A stretch of DNA of 60,303 nt from Pseudomonadota bacterium (GCA_021808285.1 JAKBBV010000013.1:1-60303); one strand, 5' to 3'. Shown: positions 27,005 to 36,248, counted from the first letter of the stretch. The notes: generated by a model not told the origin, from the sequence alone. Made by a program: numbers and translations.

Positions 27005-28306
27005 TCAGATCCGGCGCGGGATCAGAACCTTCATCTCCTCATAGCCCTTGATGAAGATGGAATAGCTCCGCCTTGGCTCTTCCAGGACACGGATCTCGGG
27101 GAAGCGTTTGAGAATCTCCTCCCAGATGATCGTGAGTTGAAGCTCGGCCAGGCGGTTGCCGACGCAGCGATGAATCCCATAGCCGAAGGACAGATGCTGC
27201 CGCGGTCGGGGGCGGTCGATGAGGTAGGCGTCCGGGTCCTCAATGGCGGCCTCGTCCCGATTGCCGGAGACGTACCACATCACCACCCGGTCGCCCTCGC
27301 GGATGCGCCTTCCCTGGAAATCATAGTCCTGGGTCGCCGTGCGGGACATATGCGCCAGCGGGGTCTGCCAGCGGATGGTTTCGGAGACCATGGCGGGGAT
27401 GAGCGCGGGTTCCGCGCGCAGCTTGAGGTTCTGGTCGGGGAAGACGTTCAGCGCATAGACGCTGCCGGACAGGGTGTTGCGCGTCGTATCGTTGCCGCCG
27501 ATGATCAGCAGAGTCACATTGGCGAAGAACTCCTCCATGCTGCAGGCCCGGGTCTGGGGGCCATGGGCGAGCATGGAGATCAGGTCGCCGCGCGGCTCGG
27601 CGTTGACCCTCTCGTTCCAGAGCCTGACGAAATAGGCCTTGCAGTCGGCCAGAGCGGCGCGGCGTTCGGCATAGGTCGCCACCGGCCCCACGCCCGGCGC
27701 GGTGGTCATCGCGTCCGACCAGAAAGTCAGCTTGCGACGCTCCTCGAAAGGGAAGTCGAACAAGGTCGCCAGAGTCATGGTGGTCAGCTCTTTGGACACG
27801 AGGTCCACCCAGTCGAATGGGTCGCCGATGGGCAGGCTGTCGAGGATGGCGCCGGCGCGCTCGCGGATCTGGGGCGCCATATTGGCGAGATTGGCGGGAG
27901 CCACGACCGGGCTCACCGTCTTGCGCTGAATGTCGTGCAGCGGCGGGTCCATGCCAATGAAACTCGGCGCCGCAGCCTCCGTGCTTTCCTCGAGCTTTGC
28001 GTCCGGCGGCAGCACGCTGGCCTTGGGAGGCAGGCCGATGCCCTGGGCCGAGGAAAACACCTGATGGTTCGTGTCCACCGCCATGATGTCGTCGTAGCGG
28101 GTGATCGACCAGAAGGCGCCGTAATTGCTGTCGGGCGTCCAGTGGACCGGGTCCTCCGCCCTCAGGCGTGCAAAAAACGGCCAGTGCGCGTCGTCGCGGA
28201 AAGCGGATGCCCAGGCTGGGTTGAGAACCTCAAGCGGCGTCTCATAGGCGCGGCGGCGCCAAAGGGCCCGGCGCTCTTCGCGAAAGCTGGCGGCCGTGTC
28301 GGCCAT
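27005..28306 (-). CDS. Cytochrome P450, CYP153-like (terminal alkane/fatty acid hydroxylase)
   Basis: This 433-residue soluble P450 has the I-helix oxygen-binding motif GGNDTTR, the ExxR segment ETIRWQTPLAHMSR and the heme loop SFGYGIHRCVGNRLAE, with Cys381 as axial ligand. The N-terminal text (TPLEVLNPAWASAFRDD-like), DPPLHDIQRKTVSP, TLFDFPFEERRKL and VVMWYVSGNRD match what I know of CYP153, a family of terminal alkane hydroxylases found in Caulobacter and sphingomonads. No ferredoxin or reductase gene is adjacent, so electrons must come from elsewhere. A GGAG site precedes the ATG. Confidence 0.9.
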   Translation of the reverse strand: MADTAASFREERRALWRRRAYETPLEVLNPAWASAFRDDAHWPFFARLRAEDPVHWTPDSNYGAFWSITRYDDIMAVDTNHQVFSSAQGIGLPPKASVLPPDAKLEESTEAAAPSFIGMDPPLHDIQRKTVSPVVAPANLANMAPQIRERAGAILDSLPIGDPFDWVDLVSKELTTMTLATLFDFPFEERRKLTFWSDAMTTAPGVGPVATYAERRAALADCKAYFVRLWNERVNAEPRGDLISMLAHGPQTRACSMEEFFANVTLLIIGGNDTTRNTLSGSVYALNVFPDQNLKLRAEPALIPAMVSETIRWQTPLAHMSRTATQDYDFQGRRIREGDRVVMWYVSGNRDEAAIEDPDAYLIDRPRPRQHLSFGYGIHRCVGNRLAELQLTIIWEEILKRFPEIRVLEEPRRSYSIFIKGYEEMKVLIPRRI

Positions 28307-28414
28307 GGCGGTCTCCGTGCCCTGGTTGCAGTCCCCGCAGCATCCGCCCGTCTGGGCGGGAAGATCAAGAGACCCTCCCGCCCCGGCGCCGCGATTGGCG
28401 CCCCGAGCCCCGAT

Positions 28415-29236
28415 TCAACGGACTGCGGGCGGGCTTTTCGCTGCGATGCGTGCGGAGATACGGCCGACAAAGGCGAAGATTTCCGGTCCCACAGGCAGAC
28501 GCGGGGCCAGATCCGGATCGGCCATGGCGTCGGTCCAGACGGCCCGAGCCTTCTGGTCCTGACCGGCGTCCCCGCCGCTGAACAGGTCAACGAGCGCGCG
28601 CCAGCGTCGGGCCAGCTCGAACGCCCGGGCCGAGGTCTCGTCGCCGCGGTCATGAAGCCGCCTCGCCTCGGCGAACAGCGCCTCCCATTCGCGAGAGACC
28701 GCCTCCTGGTCATAACCGTCCATGTCCGCGTCCGCACCGCGACTTGGGAGGTCCAGGGCCTCCTGGTCTTCAGGATTGAAATGCCGGTCTATGAGGGGCT
28801 TGAAGGCGGCGCCGAAGGCCGGATCGTCGAGTTTTAGGGGGTCGCTCATCACGGTTTCCTTGGTCAGTGTGGTCAGAGCGTCGAGCGAGAGGGCGCCGTT
28901 GCGCTGGAGCGTGGCCCGCGCCGTGGCGACAAGGGACAGAGCCCGCGCCGCCGCGTTGCGGTGAAGTTCGAGCGCCTGTTCCTGAACCGCGAGGACGGCG
29001 TCCAGGCTGGCCAGATCGCCAGCCAGAACTTCGCCGATGCGACTGAGGGACAGGCCCAGGGCCTTGAGCGCCAGGATTTGATGCAGACGGGCCGCCTGGA
29101 CCGGGCCATAGACCCGCCAGCCTTTGGCCGTGCGCAGAGGAGCCACCAGATCCCGGCTCTCGTAGACGCGCAAAGCCTTGGGGCTGACCCCCAGACGCCT
29201 CGCCATCTCTGCTGGACCCAGCCATTCCTGGCGCAC
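28415..29236 (-). CDS. MerR-family regulator with TipAS-like effector domain
   Basis: This 273-residue protein has an N-terminal MerR winged helix (MARRLGVSPKALRVYESRDL, then WRVYGPVQAARLHQI) and a coiled dimerisation helix (~residues 80-115). The C-terminal helical domain, ~150-265, resembles the antibiotic-binding TipAS domain, with DPAFGAAFKPLIDRHFNPED and a WRALVDLFSGG segment. TipA-type activators sense small molecules. Its position 108 bp upstream of the CYP153 gene on the same strand makes that gene a possible target, which is inference. It is divergent from rarA. Confidence 0.87.
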   Translation of the reverse strand: MRQEWLGPAEMARRLGVSPKALRVYESRDLVAPLRTAKGWRVYGPVQAARLHQILALKALGLSLSRIGEVLAGDLASLDAVLAVQEQALELHRNAAARALSLVATARATLQRNGALSLDALTTLTKETVMSDPLKLDDPAFGAAFKPLIDRHFNPEDQEALDLPSRGADADMDGYDQEAVSREWEALFAEARRLHDRGDETSARAFELARRWRALVDLFSGGDAGQDQKARAVWTDAMADPDLAPRLPVGPEIFAFVGRISARIAAKSPPAVR

Positions 29237-29372
29237 GGAAAGCTCCTCTCATCCGACCCGTCTCTCATCGGGCCGGCCCCTGGGGCCGGGTCAAGAGCGA
29301 TTCGATCGCCGCCGGGCGAGGCTCTGGAAGGCCGCACGACGGCGGGGCCAAAACGGCCTAGACTGGAGCCGC

Positions 29373-30704
29373 ATGAACGACCTCTTTGAAGCCGCGGGTC
29401 TGGAACCCACCCAGCCGCGCCCCTTGGCGGAGCGCCTCCGGCCGGCAAGCCTTGGCGAGGTGGTGGGACAGGAGCATCTGCTCGGCCCCGACGGCCCGAT
29501 CGCGCGCATGGCGGTCGCTGGGCGACTGACCTCGATGATCCTCTGGGGGCCGCCGGGCACGGGCAAGACAACCATCGCCCGGCTCCTGGCCAGCCAGGCC
29601 GGCTACGACTTCGCCCAGCTCTCGGCGGTGTTCTCCGGTGTCGCTGATCTGCGCAAAGCGTTCGAGACCGCCCGCGTCCGCCGCGCCCAGGGCCGCGCGA
29701 CTCTGTTGTTCGTGGATGAGATCCACCGCTTCAATCGCGCTCAACAGGACGGCTTTCTGCCCTATGTGGAGTCGGGCGACGTCACCCTCATCGGCGCCAC
29801 CACCGAGAACCCGTCGTTCGAGCTCAACGGCGCCCTGCTCTCGCGCTGCCAGGTCTTCGTTCTACGGCGTCTCGATGCGCGCTCCCTGGATCGCCTTGTT
29901 GAGCGGGCCGAAGCGGCGGAGAAGGCCGATCTGCCGCTTGAGCGGGCGGCGCGCGAAGCGCTGCTCGCCATGGCGGACGGCGACGGACGTTATCTGTTGA
30001 ACCTGGTCGAGGCCCTGATAGCCCTGGCCCCTCCCGCTCCGCTGTCGCTCGAGGGGCTGGCCCAGGCGATGCAGAAACGCAGCCCCGCCTATGACAAGAA
30101 TCGCGAGGGTCACTACAATCTTGTCTCCGCCCTGCACAAATCTGTGCGCGGCTCGGACCCGGACGCCGCCCTCTACTGGCTGGCGCGCATGCTCTGCGGC
30201 GGGGAAGACCCGCTGTTCATCGCACGGCGTCTGATCCGCATGGCCAGCGAGGACATCGGCGCCGCCGACCCCGCGGCCCTGCCCCTGGCCCTGGCCGCCC
30301 GTGAGGCTTACGAAACCCTGGGAAGCCCCGAGGGGGAACTGGCGCTCGCCCAGGCCTGCGTTCACCTCGCCTGCGCCCCCAAGTCCGTGGCCGTCTACAA
30401 AGCCTTCGGCGCCGCCATGGCGCTGGCGCGGGAGACCGGATCGCTGGAACCGCCGTCCCACATCCTCAACGCCCCGACGCGGTTGATGAAGGAACTGGGC
30501 TATGGCCGTGACTATGTTTATGACCCTGACACCGAGGATGGCTTTTCCGGCCAGTCCTATTTTCCGGATGGAATGGCCCGACGTCGTCTCTACAACCCAC
30601 GCGGCGAGGGCGCGGAGGCGGAGGTGAAGGTGCGGCTCGAGCGCTGGGCCGCCCTTCGCCAGGCGAAGTCCGGGCGCAGCGATCCAGGCGGGGAGGGCGG
30701 CTGA
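29373..30704 (+). CDS. rarA: Replication-associated recombination protein A (MgsA/RarA AAA+ ATPase)
   Basis: ATG 29373 gives 443 residues starting MNDLFEAAGLEPTQPRPLAE. RarA is an AAA+ ATPase acting at stalled replication forks and gapped DNA. Seen: LAERLRPASLGEVVGQEHLL, Walker A WGPPGTGKTTIARLLA, Walker B LLFVDEIHRFNRAQQD, sensor 1 GATTENPSFEL and the C-terminal tetramerisation region AYDKNREGHYNLVSALHKS. The stop overlaps the start of a pseudouridine synthase gene, so the two are cotranslated. Confidence 0.96.
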   Translation: MNDLFEAAGLEPTQPRPLAERLRPASLGEVVGQEHLLGPDGPIARMAVAGRLTSMILWGPPGTGKTTIARLLASQAGYDFAQLSAVFSGVADLRKAFETARVRRAQGRATLLFVDEIHRFNRAQQDGFLPYVESGDVTLIGATTENPSFELNGALLSRCQVFVLRRLDARSLDRLVERAEAAEKADLPLERAAREALLAMADGDGRYLLNLVEALIALAPPAPLSLEGLAQAMQKRSPAYDKNREGHYNLVSALHKSVRGSDPDAALYWLARMLCGGEDPLFIARRLIRMASEDIGAADPAALPLALAAREAYETLGSPEGELALAQACVHLACAPKSVAVYKAFGAAMALARETGSLEPPSHILNAPTRLMKELGYGRDYVYDPDTEDGFSGQSYFPDGMARRRLYNPRGEGAEAEVKVRLERWAALRQAKSGRSDPGGEGG

Positions 30705-31444
30705 TGGCGCGCACCAAGCCGGTCAATCTGAGCCCGCAGGAGATCGCGTTCGTCGAGGGACTGGTCATCCACAAGGACGCCGACCTTCTGGCCGTGAACA
30801 AGCCGGCCGGCCTCTCCAGTCAGGGAGGCAGGATCGACGTCAATACGCTCGATGAGCTTCTCGCCGCCTTCGCCAAGCCAAGCGGATCCCGGCCGCGCCT
30901 CATCCATCGCCTCGATCGCGATACCTCCGGCGTTCTCCTGGCGGCCCGTTCCCAACCTGCCGCCGCCTATCTGGGCAAGGCGATGATGGCCCGCCGATTT
31001 CGCAAGATCTACTGGGCCGTGGTCGGAGGCGGCGCGCCCTCGCCAACGGAGGGGGTGATTGCGGCGGCGCTACGGCGCGAGGATATAGGGCGCGAGTCCC
31101 GCGTGCTTGTGGCGAGTGAAGATCATCCGGAGGCCAAGGCCTCCCAGACTCGCTATCGCACTCTCTCCGCGACCTCGAACGTCGCTCTGCTGGAGATGGA
31201 GCCGCGTACGGGCCGGATGCACCAGATCCGCGTCCATCTCGCCCATCTGGGGCGCCCGATCCTGGGCGACGCGCGCTACGGAGGCGCTCTCATGGCCGAT
31301 GGGGTCCCGGTCTCCAGGCTCATGCTGCACGCCCGTTCGCTCGCCTTTCCCCATCCGCAAGGGGGCGCAGCGACCTCGATCGAGGCGCCGCCCCCGGCGG
31401 ATTTCATGGATCTGGTCGCGCGCCTTGGCCTGGAGGCGCCGTGA
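30704..31444 (+). CDS. RluA-family rRNA/tRNA pseudouridine synthase (no S4 domain)
   Basis: This 246-residue enzyme of the RluA family converts uridine to pseudouridine in RNA. The catalytic motif RLIHRLDRDTSGVLL near residue 66 contains the catalytic Asp. LAVNKPAGLSSQGG precedes it, and EPRTGRMHQIRVHLAHLGRP follows. An N-terminal S4 RNA-binding domain is absent. The gene overlaps rarA by one base upstream and a second, S4-containing paralogue downstream. The target base is unknown. Confidence 0.93.
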   Translation: MARTKPVNLSPQEIAFVEGLVIHKDADLLAVNKPAGLSSQGGRIDVNTLDELLAAFAKPSGSRPRLIHRLDRDTSGVLLAARSQPAAAYLGKAMMARRFRKIYWAVVGGGAPSPTEGVIAAALRREDIGRESRVLVASEDHPEAKASQTRYRTLSATSNVALLEMEPRTGRMHQIRVHLAHLGRPILGDARYGGALMADGVPVSRLMLHARSLAFPHPQGGAATSIEAPPPADFMDLVARLGLEAP

Positions 31445-32403
31445 TGGCGGAGGTGAAGATCGTGCCTGTGGCGCCGGCGGAGGAGGGCATGCGGCTCGAC
31501 CGCTGGCTGCGCCGTCGCTGGCCGCATCTCAGTCAGGTCCAGATTCAGAAGCTCGCCCGCACTGGCCAGCTCCGCCAGGACGGGGCGCGGGTCAAGGCGG
31601 ATACGCGGCTTAGCGCCGGGGCCATGATCCGTGTGCCGCCCTTGCCGGAGGGCGCCGCGCCGTCCGAGCGGGGCCAGCGCACCTTGTCCGCCGCCGATAT
31701 CGCCTTCGCCAAGGGCCTGGTGTTGTACGAGGACGATGAGATTCTGATTCTCAACAAGCCATCAGGCTTGGCGGTGCAGGGCGGCACCAAGACCACGCGC
31801 CATGTGGATGGCCTGCTGAGCGCCTGGGGTGAGGGGCCGGGCCGGCCCCGCCTCACCCATCGTCTGGATCGCGACACGTCCGGGGTGCTGCTGCTCGCCA
31901 AGACCGCGGAGGCCGCGGCCTTTCTTGCCGGGGGGTTCGCCAAGCGGCGGGCGGAAAAGACCTATTGGGCCCTTGTCGAAGGCAACCCCAAGCCAGCCGA
32001 GGGCCGAATCGATCTGCCGCTAGCCAAGGTCGGGATCGATGATCGCGAGCGCATCGTCCCCACCACGGCCAAGGATCCCGCCGGCCGGCCCGCCGCCACG
32101 CTGTATCGCACCGTTTCTCGCGCCGGCCCCCGCGCCGCCTGGCTTGAGCTCCATCCCCTGACCGGACGAACCCATCAGCTTCGCGCTCACATGCTGGCAA
32201 TAGGTCATCCCATGCTCGGCGATCCGAAATACGCTACGGACGCGTCGCGCGATGCCTCGGGGGACCTGAAGCTCCAGCTGCATGCGCGTCGCCTGCGTAC
32301 GCCACATCCGTCTGGCGGCATGATCGATATTGAGGCGCCGCTAAGCCGAGAGATGAAGGAAGGCTTCGCCCGGTTTGGGTTCGAGCTGTCTGAAGCGCTC
32401 TGA
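31444..32403 (+). CDS. RluC/RluD-type pseudouridine synthase with S4 domain
   Basis: The start is ATG 31444, overlapping the previous stop (TGATG); the GTG just before it is less likely. The 319-residue protein has an N-terminal S4 RNA-binding domain (MRLDRWLRRRWPHLSQVQIQ, residues ~15-70). The RluA catalytic domain follows, with RLTHRLDRDTSGVLLLAKTA and LHPLTGRTHQLRAHMLAIGH. It probably modifies 23S rRNA as RluC does, but the position cannot be read from sequence. It is a tandem paralogue of the preceding gene and convergent with the amidohydrolase gene. Confidence 0.94.
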   Translation: MAEVKIVPVAPAEEGMRLDRWLRRRWPHLSQVQIQKLARTGQLRQDGARVKADTRLSAGAMIRVPPLPEGAAPSERGQRTLSAADIAFAKGLVLYEDDEILILNKPSGLAVQGGTKTTRHVDGLLSAWGEGPGRPRLTHRLDRDTSGVLLLAKTAEAAAFLAGGFAKRRAEKTYWALVEGNPKPAEGRIDLPLAKVGIDDRERIVPTTAKDPAGRPAATLYRTVSRAGPRAAWLELHPLTGRTHQLRAHMLAIGHPMLGDPKYATDASRDASGDLKLQLHARRLRTPHPSGGMIDIEAPLSREMKEGFARFGFELSEAL

Positions 32404-32435
32404 GCGCCTCGTGGGGCTCGCTTCGCAGCCCCGGC

Positions 32436-34151
32436 TCAGGAGGCCCAGCTCCACTCCCCCGCGCTCGACCGGCAACCGCCGCCTGGAGCGCCGGTCCAGG
32501 CCCGGCCGCGCACCACTTCGCCGGGACGCGCGCTCGTGGGTTTGCCATCCTCGAAGGCGAGTTGGCCATTCACCAGGACGTCGACGACGCCCGTGGCCAG
32601 CTGATGGGGCTGGGCATAGGTGGCATGGTCCTGGATGGTCGCGGGATCGAAGATGACGAGGTCGGCGAAGTCGCCAGACGCGAGATGTCCGCGATTCTTG
32701 AGTGAGAGCGTGTCAGCCGGAAGGGCTGAGAGCTTTCGCACGGCCTCCTGCACCGAAAGCGCGTGATCCTTGCGCACATAGGTGGCGAAGACCTTGGCGA
32801 AATTGCCGTAGGCTCGGGGATGGGGATTGGATTTCAGGAATACACCTTGGGGCGCCGGGGCGGCTTCATCGGAACCGAAACTCATCCAGGGGAGCGCCAC
32901 CTCGCGGCGGATATTGTCTTCACTCATCAGGAAGTAGGCGACACCCACGCGCGAGCCGTCCTCTATGACCAGATCGATGGCGGTGTCCTCCGGGCTTTCA
33001 CCGCGTAGTCTTGCCGCTTCGGCCAGGGTCTTCCCTGTGAGCGGCTTGAGCTTGTCGTTCTTGAAGGCCAGCAGAAGGGTGCGGTCCGGTCCGGCCGCCC
33101 AGTAGAGGTTTTCCCAATCCTTGGGCCGCTCGCGCATTTCGGCGGCGACCCTGGCGCGAATGGCGGGGTCCTTGAGCCGGGCGATCCAGGCCTCCAGTCC
33201 ACCCGACTGCACCCAGGGCGGCATGGCCGCGTCGAGGCCTGTGGCGCCGGCCGTATAGACGTACATGTCCGCCGTGATCCGGGTTCCCGAAGCCCGCGCC
33301 GCCTCGATCCTGGCCACCACAGGATCGAGCTTGCTCCAGTTGTCCTGGCCGCTTTGCTTGAAATGATAGATCTCGGCTGGCGCCCCGGAGGCGCGGGCGA
33401 TGTCGAGGGTCTCATCCACGGCCTCCATGAGGCGATCACCCTCGCTGCGTATATGGGCGATATAGAGGCCTCCACATTTCGCCGACTCCTGCGCCAGCGC
33501 GATGAGCTCCGGGGTCCGGGCATAGTCATTGGGGCTGTAGATCAGGGCCGTCGTGACGCCCAGGGCGCCGTCCTCCATGGCCTGCCGCACAAGACCCCGC
33601 ATGGCCGCGAGTTGTTCGGGATTAGGTTGGACGTCGCCTTCGCCCAGAACATCGGCCCGGACGGTTCCCGCGCCGACGAAACTGGCCAGGTTCACGCTCA
33701 TTCTGCGGTGCTGCATTTCCCGGAAATACCCGTCGAGCGTGGTCCAGGTTACCGGAAAGCGGATATCGCCCTGGCGGGCCTGCATCAGCCGGGCCATCTC
33801 CGGCGTCAAAGGCGCCATGCTGTCTTCACCCACGACCTCCAGGGTGACGCCCTGGGCCAGATCGCTGAGTGCGCTGTTGTCGGCCATCAGGCTCTCTTCA
33901 GGGTGGGCCAGCATGTTGATAAAGCCCGGCGCCACGGCCAGGCCGTGGGCGTCGATTGTGCGCACGGCCTCGCGCAGCGGCGCATGGGGCCCGACATAGA
34001 TGATCCTCTGGCCGCGGATGGCCACCTCACCGGCGAAGGGCGCGCCGCCGGACCCGTCGTAGATCAAGCCATGGGTGATCAGCAGGTCATAGGACGGCGC
34101 CTGGGCGCCGATGAGAACCAGACCTGAAAGCAGTGTCAGCCAAATTCTCAC
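32436..34151 (-). CDS. N-acyl-D-amino-acid deacylase-like amidohydrolase, exported
   Basis: This 571-residue protein has a signal peptide (residues 1-17, LTLLSGLVLIGAQA) followed by a metal-dependent hydrolase fold (YDLLITHGLIYDGSGG near the start). Overall it matches the D-aminoacylase/DAN subfamily, including a metal-lysine-region EIYHFKQSG and ALGVTTALIYSPNDY. The usual metal-binding HxH after PGFI is altered: here PGFINMLAHPEES has Leu81 instead of the first His and retains His83. Subfamily members lacking HxH are known to me, so the protein may still be active with fewer metals. Divergent from the epimerase gene. Confidence 0.85.
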   Translation of the reverse strand: MRIWLTLLSGLVLIGAQAPSYDLLITHGLIYDGSGGAPFAGEVAIRGQRIIYVGPHAPLREAVRTIDAHGLAVAPGFINMLAHPEESLMADNSALSDLAQGVTLEVVGEDSMAPLTPEMARLMQARQGDIRFPVTWTTLDGYFREMQHRRMSVNLASFVGAGTVRADVLGEGDVQPNPEQLAAMRGLVRQAMEDGALGVTTALIYSPNDYARTPELIALAQESAKCGGLYIAHIRSEGDRLMEAVDETLDIARASGAPAEIYHFKQSGQDNWSKLDPVVARIEAARASGTRITADMYVYTAGATGLDAAMPPWVQSGGLEAWIARLKDPAIRARVAAEMRERPKDWENLYWAAGPDRTLLLAFKNDKLKPLTGKTLAEAARLRGESPEDTAIDLVIEDGSRVGVAYFLMSEDNIRREVALPWMSFGSDEAAPAPQGVFLKSNPHPRAYGNFAKVFATYVRKDHALSVQEAVRKLSALPADTLSLKNRGHLASGDFADLVIFDPATIQDHATYAQPHQLATGVVDVLVNGQLAFEDGKPTSARPGEVVRGRAWTGAPGGGCRSSAGEWSWAS

Positions 34152-34246
34152 GCCATCCCCCGATCCGCATACCTGGACTTTACGCCGCTGAGACGCCCGC
34201 TCAAGTTGCGATCCGGCGAGTTGCGGAAATGGGGGGTGACGCGAGG

Positions 34247-35392
34247 ATGGATCGGCGGCGTGTTTTGGCGGGCGCGGCGGCGCTCTCGACTTTGTCGGTC
34301 ATTGAGCCCGGCGCCGCGATGACGCGGGAGGTGGGCAAAGCCGCCACGCCCCTGCGCATCCTGATCCTGGGCGGCACAGGCTTCATTGGGCCGCACGAAG
34401 TCGATTACGCGCTGGCCCGGGGTCACAGTCTGACCCTCTTCAATCGCGGCCGGTCGCCCCACGCTTGGCCCGCCCCTGTGGAGGAGCTGGTCGGCGACCG
34501 CAGCACCGGCGATCTCAAGTCTCTGGAGGGTCGGGAATGGGACGTCTGCATCGACAATCCCACGACCTTTCCCTTCTGGGTCCGGGACGCCGGCAGGGTT
34601 CTGGCCGGGAAGGTGGGGCGCTACATCTTCGTCTCGACGATCTCGGTCTATCGCGACAACGACCAGCCCGGCGCCGATGAAACCGCAGCCCTGGCGTCCT
34701 ACGCCGGCGACGATCCTCTGGGCGAGACGCCCGCCAGCCAGGCGCAGGGTCATGCCGCGCTTTACGGGCCCTACAAGGCGCTCAGCGAGGCCCAGGCTCA
34801 AATCTGGTTTCCTGGCCGAACCGCCATCGTCCGGCCTGGCCTGATCGTGGGTCCCGGCGACCAGACCGATCGCTTCACCTTCTGGCCGGCGCGTCTGGCG
34901 CGCGGCGGCCAGGTCGCCGCTCCAGGAAGCGGAACCGATCCGGTGCAGTATATCGATGCGCGCGATCTCGCCGGCTGGATCATCCGACTGGCGGAGGCCC
35001 GCGCGCGGGGCGTCTTCAACGCCACGGGGCCGGCAAGGCCGCTGACCATGACGTCTTTCCTGGAGGACACCTCTGACGGCGTTGGCGGGCGCCCGAGCCT
35101 CGTCTGGATCCCCGCCGCCTTTCTCGAACATCAAAAGGTTGAGCCCTGGACTGACATGCCCGTCTGGGTTCCGGGCGTCGGCGAGACTGCGGGATTCGCC
35201 CGACGCGATATCGCTCGCGCTCTGGCCGCGGGTCTGACATTTCGCCCGCTCACGACCACCGCCTCCGACACTCTGGCCTGGTTCCGGACCCTTCCCGCCG
35301 CGCGCCAGTCCAAGCTGCGGTCCGGCTTGAGCGCCGAGCGTGAGGCCGCGCTGCTGGCCGCATGGCGGTCGACGCCATCCTCGGAGGGATAG
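34247..35392 (+). CDS. Tat-exported NAD-dependent epimerase/dehydratase-family protein
   Basis: ATG 34247, with GCGAGG just upstream, gives 381 residues. The N-terminus MDRRRVLAGAAALSTLSVIE is a twin-arginine-type signal. A Rossmann nucleotide site follows (ILILGGTGFIGPHEV, ~residues 37-51). The YGPYK segment provides the YxxxK pair of extended short-chain dehydrogenases. Tat export fits a protein folded with its cofactor in the cytoplasm. The substrate is unknown. The 95-bp space to the divergent amidohydrolase gene should hold both promoters. Confidence 0.82.
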   Translation: MDRRRVLAGAAALSTLSVIEPGAAMTREVGKAATPLRILILGGTGFIGPHEVDYALARGHSLTLFNRGRSPHAWPAPVEELVGDRSTGDLKSLEGREWDVCIDNPTTFPFWVRDAGRVLAGKVGRYIFVSTISVYRDNDQPGADETAALASYAGDDPLGETPASQAQGHAALYGPYKALSEAQAQIWFPGRTAIVRPGLIVGPGDQTDRFTFWPARLARGGQVAAPGSGTDPVQYIDARDLAGWIIRLAEARARGVFNATGPARPLTMTSFLEDTSDGVGGRPSLVWIPAAFLEHQKVEPWTDMPVWVPGVGETAGFARRDIARALAAGLTFRPLTTTASDTLAWFRTLPAARQSKLRSGLSAEREAALLAAWRSTPSSEG

Positions 35393-35477
35393 GCCTCTTC
35401 CGCCACACGGCGGCGGCGGGCTAGATCAGGTTCGGGCCAGTGCAGGTCCCTCGGCGGGAGTTCAGGGAGAAACGCGA

Positions 35478-36248
35478 ATGGATATGAATCTCAAGGGCCG
35501 CAATGCCGTGATCCTAGGCGGAACGAGGGGCATCGGCCGCGCCATCGCTGAAACCTTCGCGGCTGAGGGCGCCAATGTCGCCGTATGCGCCCGTAACGCG
35601 GATCAGGTGAAGGAGGCGGTGTCGACGCTCTCCGCTCGGGGCGTCATGGCGACCGGTGCGGCGGTGGACGTCACCGACGGCGCCGCTGTCAGGGCGTGGG
35701 TCGATACGGTCGCCGGCGCGCTGGGCGGCGTCGACATCCTCGTCTCCAACGCCGGCGCCATGGCGCAGGGCGGCGATCCCGCGTCTTGGGAGCAGAACTT
35801 CCGTCTCGACGTCCTGGCCGCGGTCAATGCTTTTGACGCCGCCAAGCCACACCTGCTGCAGTCGGCCGCGGCGAAGGGCGACGCTTCACTGGTTCTGATC
35901 TCCTCGGTCTCCGCCGCCGAGACCGATACGGCGGGCAGCTACGGGCCGATCAAGGCCGCCCTGATCCACTGGGCGAAGGGAGTGGCGCGGCAATATGCGT
36001 CCAAGGGTCTGCGCGCCAATGTCGTCTCGCCCGGCGCGATCTATTTCGAGGGCGGTGTGTGGAACATGATCGAGACCAATATGCCGGACATGTTCAAGGG
36101 CATGCTCGCTCGCATCCCTCTGGGCCGCTTCGGCGCCCCGCAAGAGATCGCCAACGCCGCCGTGTTTTTGGCGAGCCCGGCCTCGTCCTACACGACGGGC
36201 GTGAATCTGGTGGTTGACGGGGCCACCAGTCGGCGGGTGAACTTCTAG
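35478..36248 (+). CDS. Short-chain dehydrogenase/reductase (SDR)
   Basis: This 256-residue classical SDR has the NAD(P) site GGTRGIGRAIAETF (residues ~14-27), LVSNAGAMAQ, and the catalytic Ser142/143, Tyr155 and Lys159 (SYGPIK). The C-terminus has PLGRFGAPQEIANAAVFLAS and TGVNLVVDGA, usual for the family. ATG 35478 follows AGGGAGA. The glycine motif begins GG instead of the common TG. The oxidised or reduced substrate is unknown. Confidence 0.92.
   Translation: MDMNLKGRNAVILGGTRGIGRAIAETFAAEGANVAVCARNADQVKEAVSTLSARGVMATGAAVDVTDGAAVRAWVDTVAGALGGVDILVSNAGAMAQGGDPASWEQNFRLDVLAAVNAFDAAKPHLLQSAAAKGDASLVLISSVSAAETDTAGSYGPIKAALIHWAKGVARQYASKGLRANVVSPGAIYFEGGVWNMIETNMPDMFKGMLARIPLGRFGAPQEIANAAVFLASPASSYTTGVNLVVDGATSRRVNF

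Noticed and set aside
28385-28402. GGCGCC-GCGATT-GGCGCC hairpin between the MerR-type and P450 genes as a terminator
   Set aside because: No T-run follows in either direction; GC-rich dyads of this size are common here.
27137-28837. 566-codon open frame on the plus strand across the P450 region
   Set aside because: It is the complement of the CYP153 and MerR genes, with no recognisable motif or ribosome site; a composition artefact.
32413-32432. GGGGCT/AGCCCC hairpin between the convergent pseudouridine synthase and amidohydrolase genes
   Set aside because: Could reduce readthrough, but lacks a T-run on either strand, so not called as a terminator.
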